From Luteitalea sp. TBR-22 (lineage in GTDB: Bacteria > Acidobacteriota > Vicinamibacteria > Vicinamibacterales > Vicinamibacteraceae): a DNA stretch of 64,000 bases. The stretch lies in NCBI RefSeq assembly GCF_016865485.1, contig NZ_AP024452.1:5664501-5728500 (forward strand), read 5' to 3'. Below the pieces are notes generated by a model that saw only the letters and a list, made by a program, of their open reading frames with translations, did no database searches and was not told the origin of the DNA. Of this stretch, positions 1 to 7,568 are shown in pieces; positions within the stretch are counted from its first letter, which is position 1; every line of letters starts with the position of its first letter. The position numbers and the translations under genes are program-made.

Positions 1-141
1 GGCGTACTTCCGGCCCGACGAGCGCTCGGATCCGGCCAGCCACGTGGCCTCGAACCACGGATGGTTGGCGAGCAACCGCACGAACTGCTGGCCCACCGTG
101 CCGGTGGCGCCGAGGACGCCCACTGCTACTCGAGACGACAT
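1..141 (-). CDS. asd: aspartate-semialdehyde dehydrogenase, N-terminal fragment
   Basis: The first 47 codons of a minus-strand gene that runs off the left edge. The start of the protein reads [18 protein letters not shown], with the GATGTVG dinucleotide-binding loop typical of aspartate-semialdehyde dehydrogenase, followed by a [12 protein letters not shown] helix as in family members. The enzyme reduces aspartyl phosphate to the semialdehyde at the branch leading to Lys, Met, Thr and Ile, in the cytoplasm. The ATG at 139-141 follows a GAGGAA ribosome binding site about 7 nt upstream. The gene sits behind a leader peptide and terminator hairpin, so its expression is probably attenuated by charged tRNA-Thr or tRNA-Ile. 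N-acetyl-glutamyl-phosphate reductase (ArgC) has a similar fold, but the Thr/Ile leader favours Asd. Confidence 0.85.
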   Translation of the reverse strand, partial: MSSRVAVGVLGATGTVGQQFVRLLANHPWFEATWLAGSERSSGRKYA

Positions 142-171
142 CGATTCCTCGTTTCGTCCGCCTTCAACGAC

Positions 172-205
172 AAAACCCGCCTGCGCGGGCCGCGCGGCGG
201 GTTTT
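172..205 (-). terminator. intrinsic terminator hairpin in the asd leader (attenuator)
   Basis: A perfect 10-bp stem (172-181 with 196-205) encloses a GC-rich loop that can pair further (183-186 with 192-195). Read on the minus strand, the 3' arm ends in a T-run (GGCGGGTTTTG). It lies between the leader peptide stop codon and the asd start, as expected for an attenuator. Confidence 0.75.
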
Positions 206-275
206 TGTGGAGCACGTACGCTTGTTGATGAGAGCTGCTCAGCTCAGGACGCGTACACGAGCCACCCGCGCGCGG
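190..275 (-). promoter_or_regulatory. predicted antiterminator of the asd attenuator
   Basis: On the minus strand, leader codons about 18-22 (complement of 264-275, CCGCGCGCGGGT) can pair with the 5' arm of the terminator (complement of 190-202, ACCCGCCGCGCGG). This gives about 12 GC-rich pairs with a single bulge, and the pairing excludes the terminator. A ribosome stalled on the Thr/Ile codons upstream would leave this segment free; a ribosome at the stop codon would cover it. A small hairpin (232-245) lies in the intervening loop. The pairing was found by eye, not by folding software. Confidence 0.6.
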
Positions 276-327
276 AATCGAGTTCCCGCTTTCGAGTGGT
301 CACGGTAATGGTAATGGTGCGCGTCAT
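244..327 (-). CDS. Thr/Ile-rich leader peptide of the asd attenuator
   Basis: A 27-residue ORF starts at ATG 325-327 and ends with TGA at 244-246. Its N-terminus, MTRTITITVTT, holds six Thr and two Ile codons among the first eleven, very like the E. coli thr operon leader. The remaining 16 residues, which include an SARGW stretch, look unselected except that their DNA forms one arm of the antiterminator. The ribosome binding site is weak, but a plausible promoter lies about 35 nt upstream. The ORF is followed by a terminator hairpin and then asd, an enzyme of the Thr/Ile/Met/Lys pathway. The arrangement predicts premature termination when Thr and Ile are plentiful and read-through when they are scarce. 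Confidence 0.75.
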   Translation of the reverse strand: MTRTITITVTTRKRELDSARGWLVYAS

Positions 328-361
328 GGGAGCGAGCCGTCGCGTGCGCGACAGCTCGAAT

Positions 362-391
362 AGGGTACGCGGCCCGCGCAACCGGTTGCAA
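362..391 (-). promoter_or_regulatory. predicted promoter of the asd leader, with overlapping palindrome
   Basis: On the minus strand, TTGCAA (386-391) and TACCCT (362-367) are spaced by 18 bp and would start transcription about 25-30 nt before the leader peptide. A perfect 12-bp palindrome, GCAACCGGTTGC (378-389), overlaps the -35 box and could be an operator. The divergent plus-strand gene starts at 419. Confidence 0.4.
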
Positions 392-418
392 GGGCGGGCG
401 CGTGTCATACTCCGGCCG

Positions 419-922
419 ATGAGCCGCACGACCTCGCCCGACCCCGCCGCGTTCGACTGCGTGGTGGAGATCGCGGCCCCGCCAGAGGCGGTGTTCGCGG
501 CGTTCTTCTCGCCCGACGACCTGCAGGCCTGGTGGGACGTGCTCAGGTCGGTGACCTCGCCACGGCCGCTCGGCATCTACGCGCTCGAATGGGCGACCAC
601 CGGGCACGCCGACCCGCTGCTCGGCCCCCTCGGCGGCGTCTTCCACGGCACGGTCATCGACGTCCGTCCGGGCCGCGAGTTCTTCCTGGCCGACGCCTAC
701 TGGCTGCCGCCGACGCGCGATCCCGTCGGCCCGATGGCGCTGCAGGTGCTCTGCGAGCCAATCGCAGCGGGCACGCGCCTCCGCTTCCAGCTCGATGGCT
801 GCGACGACAGCCCCCGCTGGCGGCGCTTCTACCGCATCGTGAACGCCGGCTGGAGCGCGGCCCTGGGCTCGCTGAAGGCGCTGGTGGAACGGCGTCAGTC
901 CGGCGAAGACGCGCCTCGATAG
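419..922 (+). CDS. SRPBCC (AHSA1-like) domain protein
   Basis: A 167-residue cytoplasmic protein of the START/Bet v 1-like superfamily. It begins with the family's VVEIAAPPEAVFAAFF strand-helix pattern, followed by the W-rich DLQAWW segment, then a central beta region around FHGTVIDVRPG, and ends in a long C-terminal helix (WRRFYRIVNAGWSAALGSLKALV). Members bind hydrophobic ligands or, as Aha1-like proteins, assist other proteins; the ligand cannot be told from sequence. The frame stays open further upstream, but the ATG at 419 is preferred because the domain starts right after it and the earlier codons fall in the asd leader. It is divergent from asd with no operon partner; the 150 nt after it hold nothing recognisable. 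Confidence 0.8.
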   Translation: MSRTTSPDPAAFDCVVEIAAPPEAVFAAFFSPDDLQAWWDVLRSVTSPRPLGIYALEWATTGHADPLLGPLGGVFHGTVIDVRPGREFFLADAYWLPPTRDPVGPMALQVLCEPIAAGTRLRFQLDGCDDSPRWRRFYRIVNAGWSAALGSLKALVERRQSGEDAPR

Positions 923-1072
923 GACCGCGTTGGGGCTGTTGAGCCAGGTCGGGCGGGGTGTCCCCTTGGACGCCGCTCAGGGCAAGCCACCCCGCCGTTG
1001 GCTGGCTGACGGCGCGGTCCACCTCCGCCAAGGCTCCGGTGGGACAAGTCGGAGAGGGCGCCCTACCTGCGG

Positions 1073-2497
1073 TCAGCCGACGCGGCGGATCCGCAGGAAG
1101 TTGGCGTCGCCGCGGGTCAGGTCGGCGTTGATGCTCACGAACACGATCGACGTGCCCGCCCGCAGCACGCCCCGCTCGAGCAGGTACCGCTCGACCTGGG
1201 CTTCGGCACCACCGGGGTTGCCGAGCAGGTCCGGGCCGACGGCGATGGGCTCCACCCCGCGGTGCAGCATCAGGCGGTGCGCCACGCGGTCGTCGGCCGT
1301 GACGGCGTAGACCGGCGTCTCCGGGCGCAAGGCCGCGAGCACGCGCGCCGTCTTGCCCTCACGGGTCACGGCGACGATCGCGGCGGCGTCGCCGGCGCGC
1401 GCGAGCGTGACGGCGGCCTCGCAGAGCGCGCGGTTGTGCGGCACGCCGAGCACGCCGGCGTTGAAGGTCGCGCGCGGCTTGACGCCCGTGCGCTCGGCGT
1501 CGCGGATCACGGCGTCGAGCACCTTGACGGCCTCCACCGGGTACTGCCCGCTGGCCGTCTCGCCCGACAGCATCACCGCGTCCACCGAGTCGTCCACCGC
1601 GTTGGCCGCATCGCTCACTTCGGCACGCGTCGGGCGTGGGTTGGTGCGCATCGACTCGAGCACCTGGGTGGCCACAATGACCGGCTTGCCCGCCTCCTGG
1701 GCGAGCTGCGTGATCACCTTCTGCGCCCGCGGCACGCTGTGCAGCGGCACCTCGTTGCCCAGGTCGCCTCGCGCCACCATCACGCCATCGCAGTGCGGCA
1801 GCAGCGACTCCAGGTGCTCGACGGCCTGTGGCCGCTCGATCTTGGCGATGAGTGAGGTCGCCGGGGCGCCGGCAGCGGCCAGGGCGGCGCGCGTCTGCGT
1901 GAGGTCCTCGGGCGTCTGCACGAAACTGAGCGCCACCAGGTCGACGCCGATCGAGGCGCCGAAGCGCAGGTCGGCGACGTCCTTCTCGGTGAGCGCCGAG
2001 GCCGGCAGCACGACGTCGGGCGCGTTGATGCCCTTGTGCTGCGCGAGCATGCCGCCGACGAGGACCGTGGTCTCGATCGACGTGCCGTCGGTACCCTCCA
2101 CCCGCAGCTCGAGGTTCCCATCGTCGAGCAGCAACCGCATGCCCGGGCCGACCGATTGCGCCAGGCCGGCGAACGTCGTGTAGACATGGCCTTCGCGGCC
2201 CTCGTCGTCGCCGGTGGTGATCCGGAGGCGCTGCCCCGCCACCAGCGGAATCGACTGCCCGCCGACCAGCCGCCCGGTGCGAATCTTCGGGCCGCTCAGA
2301 TCCTGGAGCACGGCGACCGCCCGCGAGGCCTTCGCCGCCGCGTCGCGGACCAGCCGCAGCGCGGTCGCGTGCTGCTCGTGCGTGCCGTGCGAAAAGTTCA
2401 GCCGGAAGATGTCGACACCGGCGGCGATGAGTGCGGGAACGCCGTCGGGTGTGGCGCTCGACGGGCCGAGCGTGGCGATGATGCGGGTCTGTCGCAT
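1073..2497 (-). CDS. pyk: pyruvate kinase
   Basis: The 474-residue glycolytic enzyme converts phosphoenolpyruvate and ADP to pyruvate and ATP in the cytosol. The N-terminus RQTRIIATLGPSS and the following FRLNFSHG are the family's first conserved blocks. LQDLSGPKIRTG provides metal and substrate contacts, SLIAKIERPQAVEHL carries the signature lysine and glutamate, and MVARGDLGNEVP and TQVLESM follow in order. The C-terminal third is the alpha/beta allosteric domain. Length is typical of bacterial PykF/PykA. It is monocistronic, and its upstream spacer holds the heptamer repeats. No terminator is obvious downstream. Confidence 0.97.
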   Translation of the reverse strand: MRQTRIIATLGPSSATPDGVPALIAAGVDIFRLNFSHGTHEQHATALRLVRDAAAKASRAVAVLQDLSGPKIRTGRLVGGQSIPLVAGQRLRITTGDDEGREGHVYTTFAGLAQSVGPGMRLLLDDGNLELRVEGTDGTSIETTVLVGGMLAQHKGINAPDVVLPASALTEKDVADLRFGASIGVDLVALSFVQTPEDLTQTRAALAAAGAPATSLIAKIERPQAVEHLESLLPHCDGVMVARGDLGNEVPLHSVPRAQKVITQLAQEAGKPVIVATQVLESMRTNPRPTRAEVSDAANAVDDSVDAVMLSGETASGQYPVEAVKVLDAVIRDAERTGVKPRATFNAGVLGVPHNRALCEAAVTLARAGDAAAIVAVTREGKTARVLAALRPETPVYAVTADDRVAHRLMLHRGVEPIAVGPDLLGNPGGAEAQVERYLLERGVLRAGTSIVFVSINADLTRGDANFLRIRRVG

Positions 2498-2548
2498 GCG
2501 GCTGTCGAGCAGTGTAGCAGTCGGGCTCGGGCGCCCGGCGCGGGGCTT

Positions 2549-2708
2549 CAGGGCTCAGGGCTCAGGGCTCAGACGGCGCAAGGCATACGGGATGAACGCG
2601 ACCGCCGCTGCTGCCCGCTGCCCGCTGCCCGACTCCCGACTCCCGATTCCCGATTCCCGACTCCCGACTCCCGACTCCCGCCCCCCGGTGCCCGGTGCCC
2701 GGTGCCCA
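2549..2708. repeat. 7-bp tandem repeat arrays in the pyk/AhpD-like spacer
   Basis: Two arrays with a 7-bp period. The first (2549-2572) is about three copies of CAGGGCT. The second (2611-2708) is 14 head-to-tail heptamers of the form NNNCCCG with no phase slip: three CTGCCCG, then seven ACTCCCG/ATTCCCG, one CCCCCCG, then three GTGCCC(G/A). It ends 22 bp before the ATG at 2731, so it probably lies in the promoter or 5' leader of that gene. No ORF of interest crosses it. Confidence 0.85.
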
Positions 2709-2730
2709 GCTTCTTGTATCGTGTTCCCCC

Positions 2731-3105
2731 ATGTCCGACCACCTGACGCGCTTCCGCGAGTTCCGCGAACGGATGAACGCCCGCATCCTCGAGGTCGGGC
2801 CACTCGAGACTAGGCGCTTCTTCGCGCTCGACACGCGCGCCTACGACGCGGGCGCCCTCGACGTCCCCACCAAGGAGCTCCTCGGGCTGGTGGCCTCCCT
2901 CGTGCTGCGCTGCGACGATTGCGTGACCTATCACCTGATCCGCTGCAAGGAGGAGAAGCTGTCAGACGAGCAGCTGCGCGAGGCGCTCCACATCGGCCTG
3001 GTGGTCGGTGGGTCGATCGTCATCCCGCACCTGCGGCGCGCGATGGCCACCCTCGACGAGATCGCCGCGGAGCGCGTGCCCGGCGAGACGGACGGAAAGG
3101 CGTAA
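2731..3105 (+). CDS. carboxymuconolactone decarboxylase / AhpD-like protein
   Basis: A 124-residue all-helical cytoplasmic protein. The core motif CDDCVTYHLIRC around residue 65 matches the AhpD-type C-x2-C-x3-H active site, which in characterised members acts in peroxide reduction or gamma-carboxymuconolactone decarboxylation. It is preceded by the usual Lys-Glu-Leu (TKELLGL) helix and followed by the E-x-L...GL-V-VGG(S) helix. The ATG at 2731 begins the conserved helix. Four nucleotides separate its TAA from the amidase start, so the two are probably co-transcribed. CxxC-containing members are usually thiol-disulfide active; the partner is unknown. Confidence 0.88.
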   Translation: MSDHLTRFREFRERMNARILEVGPLETRRFFALDTRAYDAGALDVPTKELLGLVASLVLRCDDCVTYHLIRCKEEKLSDEQLREALHIGLVVGGSIVIPHLRRAMATLDEIAAERVPGETDGKA

Positions 3106-3109
3106 GCGC

Positions 3110-4444
3110 ATGGCCATCCGCGACACCGCACGGGCCCTGCGTGAGGGCCGCACCCGCTCGCGCGCCCTCGTCGAGGCGTGTCTCGAGCAGATCCACACGT
3201 GGCAGCCGGCCACCAACGCCTTCATCCACCTCGACGAGCAGGCGGCCCGCCGGGAGGCCGACGCGGCCGACAAGGCGCTCCGGCAGGGGCACGATCGTGG
3301 ACTGCTGCACGGCATCCCGATCTCGCTGAAGGATCTCCTCGACCAGCAGGGCGTCGTGACGACCGCCGGTTCACGCTCGATGACGGCCGTGGCGCAGGCC
3401 GATGCGCCCTGCGTGGCCCACCTGCGCGCGCAGGGTGTCGTGTTCCTCGGGCGCACGAACATGCACGAGTTCGCGCTGGGCACGACCAGCGAGGACTCGG
3501 GGTTCGGCCCCGTGCGGCATCCGCGTGACGGTGGGCGTTCGGCCGGCGGCTCCAGCGGCGGCGCCGCCGTCGCCGTCGCCACCGGCATGAGCCACGTGGC
3601 CATCGGCTCTGACACCGGCGGGTCGATTCGCATCCCGGCTGCGGCCTGCGGCCTCGTCGGGCTCAAGCCGTCGTGGGGCGAGGTCTCCCTCCAGGGCGTG
3701 GTGCCGCTCAGTCCCACCGTCGATTGCGTGGGTCCGCTCGCCACCAGCGTCGACGACGCGTGGATCGCCCTGCAGGGCCTGAAGACCTCGGCAACCCTGG
3801 CCGCGCTCCCGGAGGCACGCCCCGTCCGCGGCCTGCGCATCGGCGTGTTGCGCGACTTCGGCTGGCGCGTCGTCGATCCGGGCATCGGTCGGCGCGTGGC
3901 GGAGGCAATCGCCCGCCTCACCGCGGCGGGCGCGGCGAGCGAGGACGTGCCGCTGGCGTCGGCGCCGCTGGTCGTGCCGACCTACGGGACGATCGTCATC
4001 AGCGAGGCGCTCGACTTCCACCGGCCACGGCTGCCCGTGCACGCCCAGGACTACACGCCCGCCGTGCGTGGTCGCCTCGAGACCGCCGCCCGCCCTTCGG
4101 ACGAGGAGCGGGCCCGTGCGCACGAGGCGCGGGCCCGCATCGAGGCCGACGTCGCGGACCTGCTGACCCGCGTCGACGTCCTCGCCCTGCCCGGCTCGGC
4201 GATCACGCCGCCGCGTCTCGGACAGGCGGACGTCCACTGGCCGCACGGCGACGAACCGACGCGGGCGGCGATGCTCCGGCTCACGCAGCCCTTCAACCTG
4301 TCGCGTTCGCCGGCGCTGGTGATGCCGGCCGGCGAGGTGGACGGCGGCTGGATGGCCAGCCTGCAGTTGGTAGGACGCGACACGGCATCGCTGGTCGCCA
4401 TCGCCCGCACCGTGGAGGCGGTCCTGGCCAACGGAGGCGCGTAG
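3110..4444 (+). CDS. amidase signature family hydrolase (GatA-like)
   Basis: A 444-residue amidase with the Ser-cisSer-Lys triad: Lys74 in ISLKDLLD, cis-Ser at 148/149 in AGGSSGGAAVAVA, and the nucleophile Ser172 in SDTGGSIRIPAAACG. The family hydrolyses amide bonds, and as GatA it supplies ammonia for tRNA-dependent Gln/Asn synthesis. The C-terminal third (RLTQPFNLSRSPALVMPAG) is as in amidases. No gatB or gatC is adjacent, so a catabolic amidase or a stand-alone allophanate/indoleacetamide-type hydrolase is more likely than GatA. The ATG at 3110 follows a GGAAAGG site, 4 nt after the AhpD-like gene. Confidence 0.9.
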   Translation: MAIRDTARALREGRTRSRALVEACLEQIHTWQPATNAFIHLDEQAARREADAADKALRQGHDRGLLHGIPISLKDLLDQQGVVTTAGSRSMTAVAQADAPCVAHLRAQGVVFLGRTNMHEFALGTTSEDSGFGPVRHPRDGGRSAGGSSGGAAVAVATGMSHVAIGSDTGGSIRIPAAACGLVGLKPSWGEVSLQGVVPLSPTVDCVGPLATSVDDAWIALQGLKTSATLAALPEARPVRGLRIGVLRDFGWRVVDPGIGRRVAEAIARLTAAGAASEDVPLASAPLVVPTYGTIVISEALDFHRPRLPVHAQDYTPAVRGRLETAARPSDEERARAHEARARIEADVADLLTRVDVLALPGSAITPPRLGQADVHWPHGDEPTRAAMLRLTQPFNLSRSPALVMPAGEVDGGWMASLQLVGRDTASLVAIARTVEAVLANGGA

Positions 4445-4448
4445 CCCG

Positions 4449-4736
4449 AGGGACAAGAGACGAGTGGACGAGTCACAAGGGTTGCGAGTGACAGGGGACA
4501 CGGACGACAAGGGACGAGGCAGGAGCCCCAGGGGATGAGCCGCACGGACGCGGCGTGACGCCCTGGCGCGTCTCGTCCCGTGTTGCCTCCCGTCGCTGTA
4601 CCCCCCGGGCGTCCCTGACCCCGCCGTCCCCGTCTGCGGGCTGTCTTGTCCCTCGTCACGTGCAGCCCTTGTGACTCGTCTCCTTGTCCCCGGTCACTTG
4701 CATCCCTTGTGACTCGTGCCTTGTCCCTCCTCCCTT
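4449..4736. repeat. long imperfect inverted repeat in intergenic space
   Basis: The 311-nt spacer after the amidase is low-complexity sequence built from GACAAGGG, ACGAGT and their complements. Its arms 4468-4500 and 4685-4717 are complementary over 33 positions with three mismatches, and shorter complementary words (for example ACAAGGGACGAG near 4506 and CTTGTCCCTCGT near 4644) nest inside. The transcript could form a very long hairpin. It is non-coding: the codons it adds to the next ORF (from 4684) are not conserved-looking, and the real gene starts at 4756. Confidence 0.8.
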
Positions 4737-4755
4737 GTTCACGTACGCTGACCCG

Positions 4756-5793
4756 GTGATCTTCCGCTGGGCCTTCCACCGCTGGGAGGAGGCGCTCCAC
4801 AACCGCAGCACCGACCGCATCGTCCGCGAGTTCGACTGGGGCCTCGATTGGCTCCACGACCTGCCGCACTCGCCGGGCGCGCCAGACACCGACGTCCCCA
4901 CCTCCGATCCCGCGGCCGTGCTGCGACGGTATGCGGAGTGGGCGGTGGCGCACAGCGACACGTTCTTCGCGAGCACCGACGCGCCCGAGTACGACCTCGA
5001 CCGGCAGGGCCACCTGCGGTACGCGAGCGAGATCGTCACGCCGCACGCGGAGAACAACGTGGTGCACGCGCGGCTGTACCGCGCCAGGGCCGACAAGGGC
5101 CGCGCCGTCGTCGTGATGCCGCAGTGGAACTCGGACGCCGAGGGCCACGTCGGGCTCTGCAAGTTGTTCAACCGCGCCGGGCTGACGGCGCTGCGCCTCA
5201 GCAAGCCGTACCACGACTGGCGCATGCCCCCGGAGCTGCAGCGCGCCGATTACATCGTGAGCAGCAACGTCGGGCGCACGCTCCAGGTGTGCCGGCAGGC
5301 CGTGCTCGACGCCCGGCGGGCGGTGGGATTCCTCCACCAGCAGGGCTACACGTCGATCGGCATCTGCGGCACGAGCCTGGGCTCCTGTCTCTCGATGCTC
5401 ACGGCGGCCCACGAGCCGCGCGTGAAGGCCGCGGCGCTGAACCACATCTCGCCGCACTTCGCCGACGTGGTGTGGGAAGGACTGTCGACCAGGCACGTGC
5501 GCGCCGGCCTGGACGGCCACGTCGACCTCGACACCCTGCGTCACATCTGGGCGCCGATCAGCCCGTATCCGTTCATGGATCGGATGCGCGGCACGCGCAC
5601 GCTGCTCGTGTACGCGCAGTACGACCTGACCTTCCCGCTGCGGCTGTCGAGGTCGTTCGTGCAGGAGTTCCGCGCCCGTGGCATCCCCCACGAGCTCGCC
5701 GTGCTGCCCTGCGGGCACTACAGCACCGGCAAGACGCCGTTCAAGTACCTGGATGGGTACTGGCTGACCAGGTTCCTGAGCCGATCCCTGTAA
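4756..5793 (+). CDS. alpha/beta hydrolase (ABHD18-like)
   Basis: A 345-residue alpha/beta hydrolase read from GTG 4756, chosen because the protein-like sequence (VIFRWAFHRWEEAL) begins there and the frame further upstream lies in the repeat. The nucleophile elbow GTSLGS places Ser at about residue 207. A late acidic segment (YAQYDLTFP) and GHYSTGKTPFKYLDG supply candidate Asp and His. The long N-terminal region before the elbow and VVMPQWNSDAEGHV resemble the alpha/beta hydrolase 18 family, but I cannot assign a substrate. There is no signal peptide, so it is cytosolic. It is flanked by palindromic repeats on both sides and has no operon partner. Confidence 0.78.
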   Translation: MIFRWAFHRWEEALHNRSTDRIVREFDWGLDWLHDLPHSPGAPDTDVPTSDPAAVLRRYAEWAVAHSDTFFASTDAPEYDLDRQGHLRYASEIVTPHAENNVVHARLYRARADKGRAVVVMPQWNSDAEGHVGLCKLFNRAGLTALRLSKPYHDWRMPPELQRADYIVSSNVGRTLQVCRQAVLDARRAVGFLHQQGYTSIGICGTSLGSCLSMLTAAHEPRVKAAALNHISPHFADVVWEGLSTRHVRAGLDGHVDLDTLRHIWAPISPYPFMDRMRGTRTLLVYAQYDLTFPLRLSRSFVQEFRARGIPHELAVLPCGHYSTGKTPFKYLDGYWLTRFLSRSL

Positions 5794-5917
5794 TTTGAAA
5801 TTGGAAAGTCGAAATTCCGGGCGGCTTGGCCTCCGGCCTTCGCTCGCACGCGGCATCCCGAGGCGCGTGGCCGAAGGCCCGCGCCTCGAGCATTTCGAAT
5901 TTCAAATTTCGAATTGT
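5790..5917. repeat. palindromic MITE/REP-like element
   Basis: AT-rich arms built from AATTTGAAATT (from 5791) and its complement (AATTTCAAATT near 5898-5911) bracket a GC-rich core. Inside the core, GGCCTTCG and CGAAGGCC form a second, nested stem. The element begins at the stop of the hydrolase and ends at the stop of the next, convergent gene. Its AT content is far from that of the surroundings. It could act as a bidirectional terminator, or it may be a miniature mobile element. Confidence 0.65.
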
Positions 5918-6120
5918 CAGAGGTAGTCGAGCAGTCCCCTGACGGCACTGCTCAGGATGCCCGCGAGCGCCGACATCAGCGGCGACACGTCGCCGCGCGC
6001 CACCGCATCGGCGACCGTCACCGGCTGGGTGAGCAGCAGCCACAGCGTGGCGACGGCGAGCGTCGTCGCAAGCGCGACAACGACGCCGGCGAGGCTCAGC
6101 GTGGTCCTCGCAAGGCTCAT
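5917..6120 (-). CDS. small membrane protein
   Basis: A 67-residue protein. A single hydrophobic helix (residues about 8-31, SLAGVVVALATTLAVATLW) is followed by a short soluble tail with an amphipathic C-terminus (LAGILSSAVRGLLDYL). The start at 6118-6120 is supported by a strong GGAAGGA site about 9 nt upstream. It lies about 80 nt downstream of the second M16 peptidase gene on the same strand, so it may be the last gene of that operon. I do not recognise a family. Confidence 0.6.
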   Translation of the reverse strand: MSLARTTLSLAGVVVALATTLAVATLWLLLTQPVTVADAVARGDVSPLMSALAGILSSAVRGLLDYL

Positions 6121-6200
6121 CGGGACAATCCTTCCACGACGTGGGGTGAGACGGAGCCCGGCCGCGCCAGGTTCACCCTCGGAGGGATAGTACTCCCGAC

Positions 6201-7568
6201 CTACCGGTGCGCGAGCACGTCGTCGGCCAGGCGATGCTCCGGGGCGCCGAGGCCGACCGCCCCGAGGCCCACCAGCGAGGTGGCGGGCTCGCCGACCACG
6301 ACCGCCTGCATGTCGTCGGCGCGCAGCCAGCGCCGCGCGACGCCGGTCACGTCCTCGACCGTCACGGCGGCGACCCGCTCCGAGAACCTGTCGAACGTGT
6401 CCTCGGGGAGCTCGTACAGGGCGAGTTGGGCGGCGGCGCGCGCCACCTGCTCCGCTGTCTCGAAGCCCCGCGCGTATCCGCGCGTCAGGGCGTCGCGGGC
6501 GCTCTCGAGTTCTTCCGGGGTGACGGGCCGGGAGGTCCCGAGGGCGTCGAGTTCGACCAGCACGTCGTGAACCGACTCTGCCGTGGCCTCGGACTGGATG
6601 CTGGCCTGCACCGAGAACGGCCCGGCTTGCCGCAGGAACTGGAACGACGAGCGGGCGCCATAGGTCACGCCCTTCTCCTCGCGCAGCTTCATGTTGATGC
6701 GGCTGACGAACGCTCCGCCGAGCAGCATGTTGGTGACGACGGCGGCATGGTAGTCGTCGGACTTGCGCGGCATCGCGACACGCCCGATGCGCAGCTCCGA
6801 CTGGGCGGCGCCCTCGCGCGGCACGAACAGCAGGCGATGCCCGTCGGTGGAGGAGGCGACCGGCGGATCGGCGTGGCCCACGCGCGGGGTGGCCGAGACG
6901 TGGCGCCCCACCAGGCGCATGGCCTCGTCGTGCGAGATGTCGCCGACGACGATGAGCGTGGCCGGCGTCGAGGCGAGTCGCGCGTGGAAGCTGCGCACGT
7001 CCTCGACCGTGAACTGCTGCAGCGACGACTCGGTGCCGATCCCGGGACGGCCGTACGGATGCGGCCCGTACAACCGGCGCATGAACAGCAGGTCGGCCAG
7101 GGCCGACGCCGAGTGCCGCAGTTGCCGCAGGCGGTTGAGCCGCAGTCCGCGCACCCGCGCCATGTCGGTGGCATCGAGCCTGGGCCGCTCGGCCATGTCG
7201 ACGAAGAGTTCCACCGCCCGTTCGCGGTGCCTGGACAGGGCCAACAGCGTGAGCACCGTCGCGTCGTGCCCGATGTCGGTGTCGAGCTGCCCGCCGATGC
7301 CCGCCAGGGCCTCGTGCAGTTGCGCCATCGACAGGGCGCTGGTGCCCTCGTCGAGGAGGTCGGCCGTCAACGCGGCCAGGCCTGGCGCCTCGTCGAGATC
7401 GGCCGACGTGCCGGCGTGCCACAGCCACAGCAGGCACACGAGCGGCAGGTCGCGCCGCTCGACGGTGAGCAACCGGAGGCCGGGGGCCAGTTCGCTGCGG
7501 GTCAGGTGCGGGAAGCGGATGCCCGGTGGCGGCTCGGGCACAGGGAGCGTCCGGCGGTCGACGCTCAC
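6201..7568 (-). CDS. M16 peptidase family protein, non-catalytic subunit
   Basis: A 455-residue insulinase-like protein with two M16 repeats. The first repeat lacks the zinc motif HxxEH; the equivalent region reads APGLAALTADLLDEGT. The second repeat keeps the Arg/Tyr-type motif (REEKGVTYGARSSF) that the inactive subunit contributes to the active site of heterodimeric M16B proteases. GTG 7566-7568 overlaps the TGA of the upstream M16 gene (GTGA), so translation is coupled and a 1:1 heterodimer is likely. No clear signal peptide is visible. Confidence 0.88.
   Translation of the reverse strand: MSVDRRTLPVPEPPPGIRFPHLTRSELAPGLRLLTVERRDLPLVCLLWLWHAGTSADLDEAPGLAALTADLLDEGTSALSMAQLHEALAGIGGQLDTDIGHDATVLTLLALSRHRERAVELFVDMAERPRLDATDMARVRGLRLNRLRQLRHSASALADLLFMRRLYGPHPYGRPGIGTESSLQQFTVEDVRSFHARLASTPATLIVVGDISHDEAMRLVGRHVSATPRVGHADPPVASSTDGHRLLFVPREGAAQSELRIGRVAMPRKSDDYHAAVVTNMLLGGAFVSRINMKLREEKGVTYGARSSFQFLRQAGPFSVQASIQSEATAESVHDVLVELDALGTSRPVTPEELESARDALTRGYARGFETAEQVARAAAQLALYELPEDTFDRFSERVAAVTVEDVTGVARRWLRADDMQAVVVGEPATSLVGLGAVGLGAPEHRLADDVLAHR

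Noticed and set aside
2611-2708. CRISPR array
   Set aside because: The period is only 7 bp and there are no spacers; it is a simple tandem array, and no cas genes are in the window.
4684-4755. Extension of the alpha/beta hydrolase upstream to 4684
   Set aside because: The added codons lie in the palindromic repeat and are not protein-like; GTG 4756 begins the conserved sequence.
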